Assembly: GCA_900469615.1 (NCBI GenBank)
Contig: UBYA01000003.1
Location: 1-64,000 of the forward strand
Direction: 5' to 3'
From: Hyphomicrobiales bacterium
Lineage (GTDB): Bacteria > Pseudomonadota > Alphaproteobacteria > Rhizobiales > Rhizobiaceae
Length of the DNA stretch: 64,000 nt
In this document: positions 43,053 through 51,662 of the stretch, one piece after another
Numbering within the stretch: the first letter of the stretch is position 1
How the letters are laid out: each line of letters starts with the position of its first letter
The notes under the pieces: model-generated
Databases searched by the model: none
Seen by the model: only the letters and a program-made list of their open reading frames with translations
What the model was told of the DNA's origin: nothing
Made by a program: the position numbers and the translations under genes

Positions 43053-43504
43053 GAGAAACGGCCGAGCAGCGCGGCCGCTTGCCTCGCAAGGGCGGCAAAG
43101 TTTTCGCGGATGCGGTTCTGGATCAGCAGGCCGGCGTCGGGATATTCCTCGATCAGCCTGTGGAAGAGGGCGCGCGTGATGCGGATCACGTCGGATTCCT
43201 CGGCGGCGACCGCCGTATATTTCCGTTCCACCAGCGTCACCAGCGCGAGTTCGGAGAGCATGGTGCCGGCCTGCACGAGCGCTTCGACCTGCTTCTGCCC
43301 GCCCGCGTCGATCGTGCTGAGCTCGAAGCTGCCGCGCACGACGACATAAGCGCATTCGGCGGGCGATTTTTCCCTGAAAAGCGTCTGGCCCTGGTTCACA
43401 TGGCGGCGGTCGGCGCCGAAGGCGATCAGCCGCAGCGGCTCATCGCCCATGCCGTGAAACAGCGGCAATTGCGACAGCAGTCGGATATCGTCGTTCAGCG
43501 CCAT
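43049..43504 (-). CDS. Cyclic-nucleotide-binding domain protein without DNA-binding domain
   Basis: Protein of 151 residues made only of a Crp-like cNMP-binding beta-barrel (LPLFHGMGDEPLRLIAFGAD, then GQTLFREKSPAECAYVVVRG and GTMLSELALVT) and a C helix; there is no helix-turn-helix. The phosphate-binding cassette is degenerate (no clear RxA), so nucleotide binding is uncertain. It lies 7 bp after the CenR-like gene on the same strand and must be co-transcribed, which suggests it modulates that regulator's pathway. Confidence 0.85.
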   Translation of the reverse strand: MALNDDIRLLSQLPLFHGMGDEPLRLIAFGADRRHVNQGQTLFREKSPAECAYVVVRGSFELSTIDAGGQKQVEALVQAGTMLSELALVTLVERKYTAVAAEESDVIRITRALFHRLIEEYPDAGLLIQNRIRENFAALARQAAALLGRFS

Positions 43505-43511
43505 CTATCGC

Positions 43512-44195
43512 CTATGGAATGATCTTGTAGCCGCCGTTTTCCGTTACCAGGATTTCGGCATTGGAGGGATCGCGCTCGATCTTCTGGCGCAGGCGGTAGA
43601 CGTGGGTTTCGAGCGTGTGGGTGGTCACGCCGGAATTGTAGCCCCAGACCTCCTCCAGCAGGATATCGCGGGTCACGACCTTCTGGTCGGCGCGATAGAG
43701 ATAGCGGATGATGGCGGCTTCCTTTTCCGTGAGGCGGATCTTCTGCCCGTCCTCGGTGGTCAGCAGCTTCTGGCTCGGCTTGAAAAGATAGCGCCCCACG
43801 GTGAAGGTCGCATCCTCGCTCTGTTCGTGCTGGCGCAACTGCGCGCGGATGCGCGCCAGCAGCACGGCGAAGCGGAAGGGTTTGGTCACATAATCGTTCG
43901 CGCCTGCTTCCAGGCCGAGGATGGTGTCGGAATCCGTGTCGTGGCCCGTCAGCATGATGATCGGCGCCTTGAAGCCGTTCTTGCGCAGCAGCTTCACGGC
44001 TTCGCGGCCGTCCATATCGGGCAGCCCGACATCCATGATGAGGAGATCGACAGGCACGGTGCGCGCGGTGTGCACGCCCTTTCCGGCAGTCGCCTCCTGC
44101 AGGACATTGAATTCCTCGTAAAGCGACAATTGCTCGACCAGCATCTCGCGCAGGTCGTTGTCATCGTCCACCAGGAGAATGGTGCGTGCAGTCAT
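43512..44195 (-). CDS. cenR: CenR-like response regulator (cell envelope)
   Basis: OmpR-family regulator of 227 residues. The receiver domain TILLVDDDNDLREMLVEQLSLYEEF is characteristic of alphaproteobacterial CenR; the phospho-acceptor is the Asp in LLIMDVGLPDMDGREA, and TKPFRFAVLLARIRAQLR follows. The DNA-binding domain has RLTEKEAAIIRYL and THTLETHVYRLRQK. CenR with kinase CenK controls envelope genes and is essential or nearly so in several species. No kinase gene is adjacent. A cNMP-binding protein gene follows by 7 bp. The name is from similarity and context. Confidence 0.8.
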   Translation of the reverse strand: MTARTILLVDDDNDLREMLVEQLSLYEEFNVLQEATAGKGVHTARTVPVDLLIMDVGLPDMDGREAVKLLRKNGFKAPIIMLTGHDTDSDTILGLEAGANDYVTKPFRFAVLLARIRAQLRQHEQSEDATFTVGRYLFKPSQKLLTTEDGQKIRLTEKEAAIIRYLYRADQKVVTRDILLEEVWGYNSGVTTHTLETHVYRLRQKIERDPSNAEILVTENGGYKIIP

Positions 44196-44343
44196 GCCGT
44201 TCGGATCCTCGTTCTAATCCTACCTAAGTCCTACGCCAAATTGCATTTTTAGCAAGTCGCGAGGCGGCTCAGGGTTGGTCGTTTGCTTGAAACTGCTATG
44301 ATTTCAAATGAAATCACGCGCAAAGCAAAAACATGTGAGGAAA

Positions 44344-44892
44344 ATGGAAAAGACAAGGGCGGGAGCCAGACGGGGCGCTTCGACGATCGTCGTGCGTCCT
44401 CAGCCGGGCAAGAAGACGCGGGCGCTGGTGCAGGTCGGCCCCATGACCGTGCCGGCGGCAATCGGCCGATCCGGGCGCAGCATCCTGAAGCGCGAGGGAG
44501 ACGGCGCGACACCGATTGCGGCCATGAAGCTGCTCTACGGCTTCACGCGCGGCGACAACGTCCGCTTCCTGCGGACGGCCTTGCCGATGCGGCGCATCCG
44601 CAGGGACATGCTCTGGTGCGACGAGCCCGGCAATTCCAACTATAACAGGCTGGTGAAGGCTCCCTTCGGGCCGAGCCACGAGGAAATGCGGCGAAGCGAC
44701 GGCCTTTACGATGTCTGCCTGGTGCTCGACTGGAACGTGAGGTCGCGCCGGCGTCATCGCGGCTCGGCGATCTTCTTTCATCTGATCAGGCCGGGCTACG
44801 AGCCGACCGCGGGGTGCGTCGCGGTCAACCTTCGCGACATGCGGCGCATCCTTCCGCTGCTGCGCAAGGGGACGACCGTCCGGGTTGTCTGA
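44344..44892 (+). CDS. L,D-transpeptidase (YkuD) family protein
   Basis: Protein of about 182 residues. The YkuD domain spans most of it: GPMTVPAAIGRSGRSILKREGDGATP, read as VPAAIGRSG and KREGDGATP, and the active-site region AIFFHLIRPGYEPTAGCVAVN with catalytic Cys and upstream His. The family makes 3-3 cross-links in peptidoglycan or attaches lipoproteins. The N terminus is Arg/Lys-rich and shows no signal peptide, which is odd for a periplasmic enzyme but common in this subfamily. ATG 44344 has GAGG close upstream; ATG 44308 is an alternative. Confidence 0.83.
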   Translation: MEKTRAGARRGASTIVVRPQPGKKTRALVQVGPMTVPAAIGRSGRSILKREGDGATPIAAMKLLYGFTRGDNVRFLRTALPMRRIRRDMLWCDEPGNSNYNRLVKAPFGPSHEEMRRSDGLYDVCLVLDWNVRSRRRHRGSAIFFHLIRPGYEPTAGCVAVNLRDMRRILPLLRKGTTVRVV

Positions 44893-45032
44893 CCCGATCC
44901 CACGGGGTTAAAATCGCAGCATTCTCCACTATATAGGTCTTCGACCGGCGCGCTCGCGCAGGCAGAATCCTTTTCTTTTCGAATTTAAATCACGCCTTCA
45001 CTCCACCCCACCTCATCCCTTGGAGACCTATC

Positions 45033-45863
45033 GTGACCACGCAACCGACAATCACTTTCAATGACGGCAATTCCATTCCGCAGGTCGGCCTCGGCGTCTG
45101 GCAGACGCCGGAAAACGTCGCACCTTTGGCGGTCAGCACGGCTTTGAAAGCCGGCTATCGCCACGTCGATACGGCAGCCATCTATGCCAATGAAGACGGC
45201 GTCGGCGAAGGCATGCGCCAGTCCGGCGTCGCCCGCAAGGATATCTTCCTGACCACCAAGCTCTGGAATGAAGACCAGGGCTTTGATTCAACGCTGAGGG
45301 CCTTCGACGAAAGCCTGAAGCGCCTTGGCACGGATTATGTCGACCTTTACCTCATCCACTGGCCGTCGCCGCATCGCAACCGCTATATCGATACCTGGAA
45401 GGCGTTCGTTCGTCTCAAGGAAGAGGGTCGCGCCCGTTCGATCGGCGTCTCCAACTTCGTCGAGGCGCATCTCGACCGCATCATCGCCGAAACCGGCGTG
45501 ACGCCGGTTCTGAACCAGATCGAGCTGCATCCGACCTTCCAGCAGACGGAACTGCGCGCCGTCCACCACAAGCTCGGCATCAAGACGGAATCCTGGAGCC
45601 CGCTCGGCCAGGGCAAGCTTCTGGACAATGCCGTCATCGGCAAGGTGGCCGCCAAGCACGGCCGAACGCCGGCGCAGGTCATCATCCGCTGGCACATCGA
45701 CAACGGCCTGATCGTCATTCCGAAGTCGATCACCCCGAGCCGCATCGAAGACAACCTCAAGGTTTTCGATTTCAAGCTCGACGCCGACGATCTGGCCGAG
45801 ATCGCCAAGCTCGATTCGGCCGGCGGACGCATCGGCCCGGACCCGCTGAAGGCGAGCTTCTGA
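45033..45863 (+). CDS. Aldo/keto reductase (2,5-diketogluconate reductase-like)
   Basis: NADPH-dependent reductase of 276 residues. The AKR tetrad is visible: Asp and Tyr in YRHVDTAAIYANE, Lys in FLTTKLWN, His in YLIHWPS; the cofactor site is IPKSITPSRIEDNL. It is the AKR5 (2,5-diketo-D-gluconate reductase) type, which also reduces other small aldehydes and ketones. It begins with GTG at 45033, with TTGGAG seven to twelve bases upstream. A clear terminator follows at 45885-45914. Confidence 0.92.
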   Translation: MTTQPTITFNDGNSIPQVGLGVWQTPENVAPLAVSTALKAGYRHVDTAAIYANEDGVGEGMRQSGVARKDIFLTTKLWNEDQGFDSTLRAFDESLKRLGTDYVDLYLIHWPSPHRNRYIDTWKAFVRLKEEGRARSIGVSNFVEAHLDRIIAETGVTPVLNQIELHPTFQQTELRAVHHKLGIKTESWSPLGQGKLLDNAVIGKVAAKHGRTPAQVIIRWHIDNGLIVIPKSITPSRIEDNLKVFDFKLDADDLAEIAKLDSAGGRIGPDPLKASF

Positions 45864-45884
45864 TTTCAAGATGTGAGTTCCGGA

Positions 45885-45914
45885 AAGGCCGGAAGCAGAT
45901 GTTTCCGGCCTTTT
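45885..45914 (+). terminator. Terminator of aldo/keto reductase gene
   Basis: AAGGCCGGAA (45885-45894) pairs with TTCCGGCCTT (45903-45912), then TTTT. It lies between two convergent genes and may work weakly for the minus-strand MFS gene too. Confidence 0.85.
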
Positions 45915-45928
45915 CGCCATGGAGCGGC

Positions 45929-47407
45929 TCATGGTGCTTCTTTTGAGGAAAAGGTCCGCTTCGCACGCGCAAAACCGGCGAGTGCCATCGCCAATGCCCC
46001 GGCAATCAGCAGGGCCGCCGTCGCAAACGTGATTTGCATTCCCCTCGCTACCGCCTCTGGGGCTGCGGCGGCAATGTCGGTGGTTCCGGACGCCAGCGTG
46101 AAGACCGCGCCCATCACGGAGGCGCCGGTGATGAGGCCGAGATTCCGTGAAAGGCTCAGCATGCCCGATATGACGCCGCGCTGCTCTGGCATGACGTCGG
46201 ACATGATCGTGGTGTTGTTGGCCGCCTGAAACGTCGCGTAGCTGGCGGTAACGATGACCAGCGGGCCGATATAGCCGGCGGCGGCGAATCTCCCTTGCAG
46301 CGCGGCGATCAGGAACAGGCCGAAAATCATGCCGGCAAGACCGGTCACGCTCATGCGACGGGCGCCGAAGCGATCGGCGATGCGGCCGGCCGGCACGCCG
46401 GTCAGCGCCGAGACCAATGGCCCGGCCGACATGATAGCGCCGACATGGGCGGCGTCGAAGCCGAGGGCGTGGGAGAGATAGAAGGGGCCGACCACCAGTG
46501 TCGCCATGATGACCGTGGAAACGAGCGTGCTCATGGCAAGGCCTGCGCTCAGCGAGGAATCGCGAAACATCGAAGGGCGCAACAGCGGCGACTTCACCTT
46601 CGTTTCGGCGAAGACGAAGAGAGCAATGCCGAGGGCGGCCGTCAGCAGCAGGCCGAGATTCAACGCGCCGAAGCGGCCGTGCCCCATGGTCATGGCCAGC
46701 GCATAGGCGGCAAGCGCCAGGGCGAGCAGCAAAGTGCCGATGGCATCCGGTCGCGCCTGGGCTGATTTCCGTTCCCGGCGGTCCGCCGGCAGGAAGCGGG
46801 CAGCGAGAAGGAAATTCGCAATTCCCAGCGGCACATTGACGAGGAAGATGGTTTCCCAGCCGAAGCCGGCGATGAGGATGCCGCCGAGCGACGGGCCGAG
46901 CGTGGTGCCGATGGCGGACATGGTGCCGAGCAAGCCCATGGCGCCGCCGGTTCTTTCCTTCGGTACGGTTTCGCCGACCATCGCTACCGTCAGCGCCATC
47001 ATCATCGCGGCGCCGAGGCCCTGCAAGGCTCTGGCGGCGAGCAGAGCCGGCAATGTGGGCGCGATGCCGCAAAACAGGGAGGCGAGCGTGAAAAGGCTTA
47101 TTCCGGTCAGAAGCAGACGCCGCCGGCCGAAAATGTCGCCCAGTCTCCCGACGCTGACGATCAGGGTTGTTATGGCCAGCAGATAGGCAAGCACGATCCA
47201 TTGCACCTGCTGAAAAGAGGCGCCGAAAGCCTGGGCAAGCGTCGGCAGGCCGACATTGGCAATGCTGGTATCGAGCGAGGGCATCAGCATGGAGAGCGAC
47301 AGGCTGGCAAGCGCCCATCGCATCGGCAAGGCTGCCCTTGTGTGTCCGGCGTCACCCAATTCCTCAATGATCGGCTTCAACATGCGCTCCTTTTCCGGCG
47401 ACGTCAT
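45929..47407 (-). CDS. MFS drug exporter (DHA2 family, 14 TMS)
   Basis: Major-facilitator protein of about 492 residues with fourteen hydrophobic helices. Motif A is GRLGDIFGRRRLLLTG near residue 98, motif C GTTLGPSLGGILIAGFGWET near 175, and MLMPSLDTSIANVGLPTLAQ the helix 1 DHA2 signature. It should expel drugs or other lipophilic compounds by proton antiport. It diverges from a LysR-type gene. ATG 47407 has GGGA six bases upstream; Met9 (47383) is the alternative. Confidence 0.9.
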   Translation of the reverse strand: MTSPEKERMLKPIIEELGDAGHTRAALPMRWALASLSLSMLMPSLDTSIANVGLPTLAQAFGASFQQVQWIVLAYLLAITTLIVSVGRLGDIFGRRRLLLTGISLFTLASLFCGIAPTLPALLAARALQGLGAAMMMALTVAMVGETVPKERTGGAMGLLGTMSAIGTTLGPSLGGILIAGFGWETIFLVNVPLGIANFLLAARFLPADRRERKSAQARPDAIGTLLLALALAAYALAMTMGHGRFGALNLGLLLTAALGIALFVFAETKVKSPLLRPSMFRDSSLSAGLAMSTLVSTVIMATLVVGPFYLSHALGFDAAHVGAIMSAGPLVSALTGVPAGRIADRFGARRMSVTGLAGMIFGLFLIAALQGRFAAAGYIGPLVIVTASYATFQAANNTTIMSDVMPEQRGVISGMLSLSRNLGLITGASVMGAVFTLASGTTDIAAAAPEAVARGMQITFATAALLIAGALAMALAGFARAKRTFSSKEAP

Positions 47408-47431
47408 AGAAAGTCCCGGCGGAAAGGTAGC

Positions 47432-47444
47432 TGTCGATGCGACA
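47432..47444. promoter_or_regulatory. LysR-type T-N11-A box
   Basis: TGTCG-ATG-CGACA is a perfect interrupted palindrome that fits the LysR T-N11-A motif. It lies 25 bp upstream of the MFS start and 77 bp before the LysR start, where a divergent LysR regulator would bind. Confidence 0.55.
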
Positions 47445-47520
47445 TGGCGGAATGCGCACCGTTTGCACTTTATTCGTACGCCTGACGCCATATATGGGAA
47501 AGCTGTGCTATGGTCGCCGC

Positions 47521-48447
47521 ATGTCCGCGCCTGATCTCAACCTGCTCGTCACCCTGAATGCCCTGCTTGCGGAGGGCAGCGTCGCGCGCGCCGCCCGGCG
47601 ATTGCGGCTCAGTCCCTCCGCCATGAGCCGCGCGCTGGCCCGCCTGCGCGAAACGACCGGCGATCCATTGCTGGTCAGGGCCGGCCGCGGGCTGGTGCCG
47701 ACGCCGCGTGCTTTGGAATTGCGGGAGAGTGTGGGCCGGCTCGTGCAGGAGGCGGAAGCGGCGCTGCGGCCGTCGGAGACGCTGGACGTGAAGCGGCTTT
47801 CCCGGATCTTTACGCTGCGCACGCGCGAGGGCTTCGTGGAGAATTTCGGGCCGCCGCTGATCGCGCGCATCGCGGAGCTGGCGCCCGGCGTCCGGCTCTA
47901 TTTCACGCAGAAACTGGACAAGGACAGCGCACCATTGCGTGACGGCTCCGTCGATCTGGAAACCGGCGTCGTCGGCGACGATACGGGGCCCGAGTTGCGA
48001 ACGCAGGCCTTGTTCCGGGATCGTTTCATCGGCGTGGTGCGGCGCGGCCATCCGCTGAGCGGCGGCGCCATGACGCCTGCACGCTATGCCGCCGGCCGGC
48101 ATATCCTCGTCTCGCGCCGCGGTTTGCAGAAAGGGCAGGTCGACGAGGCGCTGGAAGCGCTGGGACTGAAGAGGCAGATCGCTACGATCGTCGGCAGCTT
48201 TTCGGCAGCGCTTGCCCTTGCGCGCTCTTCCGATCTGATCGTCAGCGTGCCGGAGCGCTATACGGGCAACCTGCGGACCGATATGCATAGTTTCGTGCTG
48301 CCGGTGGCGGTATCGGATATGACGATCTCACTGCTATGGCACCCGCGCCTCGATGCCGATCCGGCACATCGCTGGCTGCGCGCCTGCATCCGCGATGTCT
48401 GCGCGGAGCGGCCTGCGGAGCTAGTCCCGGGATTCGAAGCTGGCTAA
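47521..48447 (+). CDS. LysR-family regulator
   Basis: Regulator of 308 residues. The winged helix-turn-helix is at residues 4-62 (DLNLLVTLNALLAEGSVARA, then LSPSAMSRALARLRE), followed by a PBP2-type effector domain of the NodD/LinR-like group (no signal peptide). It diverges from the MFS exporter gene with a T-N11-A palindrome between, so it probably controls that exporter. Its last 27 bases overlap the end of the convergent marR gene. Confidence 0.9.
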   Translation: MSAPDLNLLVTLNALLAEGSVARAARRLRLSPSAMSRALARLRETTGDPLLVRAGRGLVPTPRALELRESVGRLVQEAEAALRPSETLDVKRLSRIFTLRTREGFVENFGPPLIARIAELAPGVRLYFTQKLDKDSAPLRDGSVDLETGVVGDDTGPELRTQALFRDRFIGVVRRGHPLSGGAMTPARYAAGRHILVSRRGLQKGQVDEALEALGLKRQIATIVGSFSAALALARSSDLIVSVPERYTGNLRTDMHSFVLPVAVSDMTISLLWHPRLDADPAHRWLRACIRDVCAERPAELVPGFEAG

Positions 48448-48912
48448 ATAATTGCGCAGCAGGCCGTTCAGCGCCGCTCGCTCCTCTTCCGAAAGCGCCG
48501 CCACCAGCCGCGCCTGCGTTTCGACATGCGCCGTGACCGCCGCGTCGATCAGCTCGAAGCCTTTCGGTGTCAGGGATATCAGGAAGCTGCGGCCGTCGTT
48601 CGGGTTCTGGCTGCGTGTCACGAGGCCAGCCTTTTCCAGCTGGTCGATGCGGTTGGTCATCGTGCCCGATGTCACCATCATCGTCGCCATGAGATCGCCC
48701 GGTGAGAGCGCATAGGGCTCGCCCGAGCGGCGCAGGGTTGCCAGCATGTCGAAGTTCGCCGAATTCAGGTCGAAGCGGGCAAAGGTTTTTTCCATTTCGC
48801 GCGCGAGATGGAGCGTGAGATTGCGCATGCGCCCGAAGAGGCCCATGGCTGCGGTGTCGAGATCCGGCCGTTCGCGGCGCCACTGCTCGAGAATGTTGTC
48901 GATGCGATCCAT
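48421..48912 (-). CDS. MarR-family regulator
   Basis: Regulator of 163 residues with the MarR winged helix: LSPGDLMATMMVTSGTMTNR (recognition region, about 69-88), then LEKAGLVTRSQNPNDGRSFL (wing with DxR). It diverges from a DMT exporter gene; the 83-bp spacer carries two near-perfect 18-bp palindromes that fit MarR operators. It likely represses itself and the exporter until a ligand binds. It converges with and slightly overlaps lysR. Confidence 0.92.
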   Translation of the reverse strand: MDRIDNILEQWRRERPDLDTAAMGLFGRMRNLTLHLAREMEKTFARFDLNSANFDMLATLRRSGEPYALSPGDLMATMMVTSGTMTNRIDQLEKAGLVTRSQNPNDGRSFLISLTPKGFELIDAAVTAHVETQARLVAALSEEERAALNGLLRNYLASFESRD

Positions 48913-48933
48913 GCCGGGACCTCGCCATGAATT

Positions 48934-48977
48934 TATCTTGACGTCAAGGTATTTTGTATTATCTTGAGGTCAAGATA
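48934..48977. promoter_or_regulatory. Twin MarR operators
   Basis: TATCTTGACGTCAAGGTA (48934-48951) and TATCTTGAGGTCAAGATA (48960-48977) are two copies of one palindrome, with centres 26 bp apart. The second has perfect 8-bp arms; the first differs at one arm base. TTGACG (48938-48943) and TATCTT (48960-48965) could be the exporter promoter, so binding would cover it. Confidence 0.8.
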
Positions 48978-48995
48978 AATTTCGGAAGCAGGGCC

Positions 48996-49898
48996 ATGAA
49001 CCGCAATTTCGACCTTCTGCTCACGGCCATCGCGCCGGCGATCTGGGGCAGCACCTATCTGGTGACGACGCAGCTGCTGCCGGCCGGCTATCCCCTTACG
49101 GTCGCCATGCTGCGCGCCCTGCCGGCCGGGCTGCTGCTGCTTGCCATCGTGCGGCGACTGCCGCATGGGGTCTGGTGGCTGAAATCGCTCGTTCTCGGCG
49201 CGCTGAATTTCTCCGTCTTCTGGTGGTTGCTGTTCATTTCGGCCTACCGGCTGCCCGGAGGCGTGGCGGCGACGGTCGGCGCCGTCCAGCCGCTGATCGT
49301 GATCATATTGGCGCGGCTGCTGCTGGGATCGCCGATTCGCAGTCTTTCCATCATCGCCGCCATTGCCGGCATCGGCGGTGTCGCCCTGCTGATCCTGACG
49401 CCGAAAGCGACGCTCGATCCGATCGGCATTGTCGCCGGTATCGGCGGTGCCTTTTCCATGGCGGCGGGAACCGTGCTCAGCCGCCGCTGGCGACCCGAGG
49501 TCTCGCCCTTGACCTTCACGGCATGGCAGTTGACGGCGGGCGGCTTGCTGCTGCTGCCGGTCGCGTTGCTGCTCGAGCCGCCGCTGCCGCCTCTGACCGG
49601 CGCCAACATTCTCGGCTTCGCCTATCTCGGACTGATCGGCGCGGCACTCACCTATATTCTCTGGTTTCGCGGCTTGTCGCGGCTCGAGCCGTCCATGGTG
49701 TCGCCGCTCGGCTTTCTCAGCCCGACCACGGCCGTCATCCTGGGCTGGGCGGTACTCGGCCAGCAGCTGAGCCCGATGCAGATGTTCGGCATCGTCATCG
49801 TGCTCGGCAGCGTCTGGCTCAGCCAGCGGGCGCAGCAGGGCCCGGCGGCAGGAAGTTCCGCGCAGGCGGCGAGCGAGCCCGTCACATCGAGGCGATAG
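48996..49898 (+). CDS. DMT-superfamily (EamA) exporter
   Basis: Membrane protein of 300 residues with ten helices in two EamA repeats (LLTAIAPAIWGSTYLVTTQL at the N terminus; FAYLGLIGAALTYILWFRGL in the second). It resembles YdcZ/RhtA-type metabolite exporters. It diverges from marR and carries MarR-type operators in its promoter, so it should be induced by whatever the MarR protein binds. The Ala/Ser-rich tail is not conserved in the family. Confidence 0.9.
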   Translation: MNRNFDLLLTAIAPAIWGSTYLVTTQLLPAGYPLTVAMLRALPAGLLLLAIVRRLPHGVWWLKSLVLGALNFSVFWWLLFISAYRLPGGVAATVGAVQPLIVIILARLLLGSPIRSLSIIAAIAGIGGVALLILTPKATLDPIGIVAGIGGAFSMAAGTVLSRRWRPEVSPLTFTAWQLTAGGLLLLPVALLLEPPLPPLTGANILGFAYLGLIGAALTYILWFRGLSRLEPSMVSPLGFLSPTTAVILGWAVLGQQLSPMQMFGIVIVLGSVWLSQRAQQGPAAGSSAQAASEPVTSRR

Positions 49899-49927
49899 GA
49901 CGGACGATCGAATTCAGTTCGATAAAC

Positions 49928-49955
49928 AAAAAGGGCGGCCATCAGGCCGCCCTTT
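49928..49955. terminator. Bidirectional terminator between eamA and leuC
   Basis: AAAGGGCGGCC (49930-49940), loop ATCA, GGCCGCCCTTT (49945-49955). An A-run on the left (49928-49932) gives a T-run for the minus-strand leuC transcript; the right side serves the plus-strand exporter more weakly. Confidence 0.88.
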
Positions 49956-49977
49956 GTCATTCATGCCTTCGAACGGA

Positions 49978-51387
49978 TCAGTTCCACTCGCGGATATCGA
50001 CGAAGTGGCCGGCGATCGCGGCGGCGGCGGCCATGGCCGGCGAGACCAGGTGCGTGCGGCCCTTGAAGCCCTGACGGCCCTCGAAGTTGCGGTTCGAGGT
50101 CGAAGCGCAGCGTTCGCCCGGCTTCAGGCGGTCGTCGTTCATGGCCAGGCACATGGAACAGCCCGGCTCGCGCCAGTCGAAACCGGCGGCCTTGAAGATC
50201 TTGTCGAGACCTTCGGCTTCCGCCTGTTCCTTCACGAGGCCGGAGCCCGGAACGATCATGGCGTCGACAGTCGAAGCCACCGTCTTGCCTTCGACGACCT
50301 TGGCGACGGCGCGCAGGTCTTCGATGCGGCCGTTGGTGCAGGAGCCGATGAAGACGCGATCGATGTTGATCTCGGTCATCGGCGTACCCGGCTTCAGGCC
50401 CATGTAATCAAGGGCGCGCCACTTGGACGTACGCTTGGTCTCATCCTGGATTTCGTCCGGGTTCGGGACGACGCCCTGAACGGAGATGACGTCTTCCGGC
50501 GAGGAGCCCCAGGAAACGATCGGCGGCAGGCTTGCCGCGTCGAGCTTCACGATGCGGTCGTAATGCGCGCCTTCGTCCGATGTCAGCGTCTTCCAGTAGG
50601 CGATCGCCTGCTCCAGCGCTTCGCCCTTCGGCGCACGCGGCTTGCCCTTGATGTATTCGAAGGTGATCTCGTCCGGAGCGATCAGGCCGGCGCGGGCGCC
50701 GCCCTCGATCGACATGTTGCAGATGGTCATGCGGCCTTCCATCGACAGCGAGCGAATGGCTTCGCCGGCATATTCGATGACGTAGCCGGTGCCGCCGGCG
50801 GTGCCGATTTCGCCGATGATGGCGAGGATGATGTCCTTGGCGGTGACGCCCGGCGGCAGCTGACCGTCGACCTGCACCAGCATGTTCTTCGCCTTCTTCT
50901 GGATCAGCGTCTGCGTGGCGAGCACATGCTCGACCTCGGAGGTCCCGATACCGTGCGCGAGCGAGCCGAAGGCGCCGTGCGTGGAGGTGTGGCTGTCGCC
51001 GCAGACGATGGTCATGCCGGGCAGGGTGAAGCCCTGCTCGGGACCGATGATGTGGACGATACCCTGACGCTTGTCGCTCTCGGAGTAGTATTCCACGCCG
51101 AATTCGGCGGCATTCTTGGCGAGCTGCTCGACCTGGATGCGGCTTTCCTCGTTCTTGATGCCGAGGTGGCGATCCGGCGAGGTCGGAACGTTGTGGTCGA
51201 CGACGGCCAGCGTCTTCTGCGGGGCATGAACCTTTCGACCGCTCATGCGCAGGCCTTCGAAGGCCTGCGGCGACGTCACCTCATGAACGAGGTGGCGGTC
51301 GATATAGAGAAGACAGGTGCCGTCGTCCTGTGCGTCGACCAGATGGTCATCCCAGATTTTGTCGTAAAGTGTGCGTGGAGCGCTCAT
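49978..51387 (-). CDS. leuC: 3-isopropylmalate dehydratase large subunit
   Basis: Aconitase-family enzyme of 469 residues for leucine synthesis (isomerises 2- to 3-isopropylmalate, with LeuD). Iron-sulfur cluster cysteines are in IGSCTNGR and [10 protein letters not shown]; the active-site region [20 protein letters not shown] is complete. The start [17 protein letters not shown] is typical. leuD is not in the window, so the two subunit genes are apart, as often seen in this group. A terminator follows. The leader (51388-51456) has a small GACGG...CCGTC hairpin. Confidence 0.96.
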   Translation of the reverse strand: MSAPRTLYDKIWDDHLVDAQDDGTCLLYIDRHLVHEVTSPQAFEGLRMSGRKVHAPQKTLAVVDHNVPTSPDRHLGIKNEESRIQVEQLAKNAAEFGVEYYSESDKRQGIVHIIGPEQGFTLPGMTIVCGDSHTSTHGAFGSLAHGIGTSEVEHVLATQTLIQKKAKNMLVQVDGQLPPGVTAKDIILAIIGEIGTAGGTGYVIEYAGEAIRSLSMEGRMTICNMSIEGGARAGLIAPDEITFEYIKGKPRAPKGEALEQAIAYWKTLTSDEGAHYDRIVKLDAASLPPIVSWGSSPEDVISVQGVVPNPDEIQDETKRTSKWRALDYMGLKPGTPMTEINIDRVFIGSCTNGRIEDLRAVAKVVEGKTVASTVDAMIVPGSGLVKEQAEAEGLDKIFKAAGFDWREPGCSMCLAMNDDRLKPGERCASTSNRNFEGRQGFKGRTHLVSPAMAAAAAIAGHFVDIREWN

Positions 51388-51456
51388 GGCTACAGATCCA
51401 AATTGGCGGTGTCGAAAAGGGGATAGACGGATAAGGACCGTCGGCCTCGGGTGTGA

Positions 51457-51591
51457 TCAGCGAAGTCGGCTGTTGAGCGCGCCCGAAATCATCGCAAAGA
51501 AGCGTGCCGGCAGGCGCTTGTGGTCCTGCAGCACGAAAGCCGTGACGTAACGCCCGTCTTTGCTCATGATCCTAGTCATGGGCATGCTCAT
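51457..51591 (-). CDS. Possible small protein upstream of leuC
   Basis: A 44-codon frame (MSMPMTRIMSKDGRY at its start, rich in Arg, Lys and Met) lies 69 bp before leuC on the same strand. It has no strong ribosome binding site and no known domain. It has only four leucine codons and none in a row, so it does not look like a classical leu attenuator peptide. It might be a real small basic protein or a chance frame. Confidence 0.3.
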   Translation of the reverse strand: MSMPMTRIMSKDGRYVTAFVLQDHKRLPARFFAMISGALNSRLR

Positions 51592-51662
51592 ATCAATTTT
51601 CAAAACCTTCGGCAATGGCGACAATGGGGTGTCCCGGTACGGTCGGCATTTGGCCGCACCGC

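Noticed and set aside
45288..47318. 676-codon minus-strand frame opposite the aldo/keto reductase and out of frame with the MFS gene
   Set aside because: It spans two genes with clear products in other frames and contains no domain.
47464..47476. Possible second NtrC-like site (TTTGCACTTTATT, also found before glnK)
   Set aside because: Only the left half-site matches; the right half is CGTACG rather than GTGC, so the similarity is probably chance.
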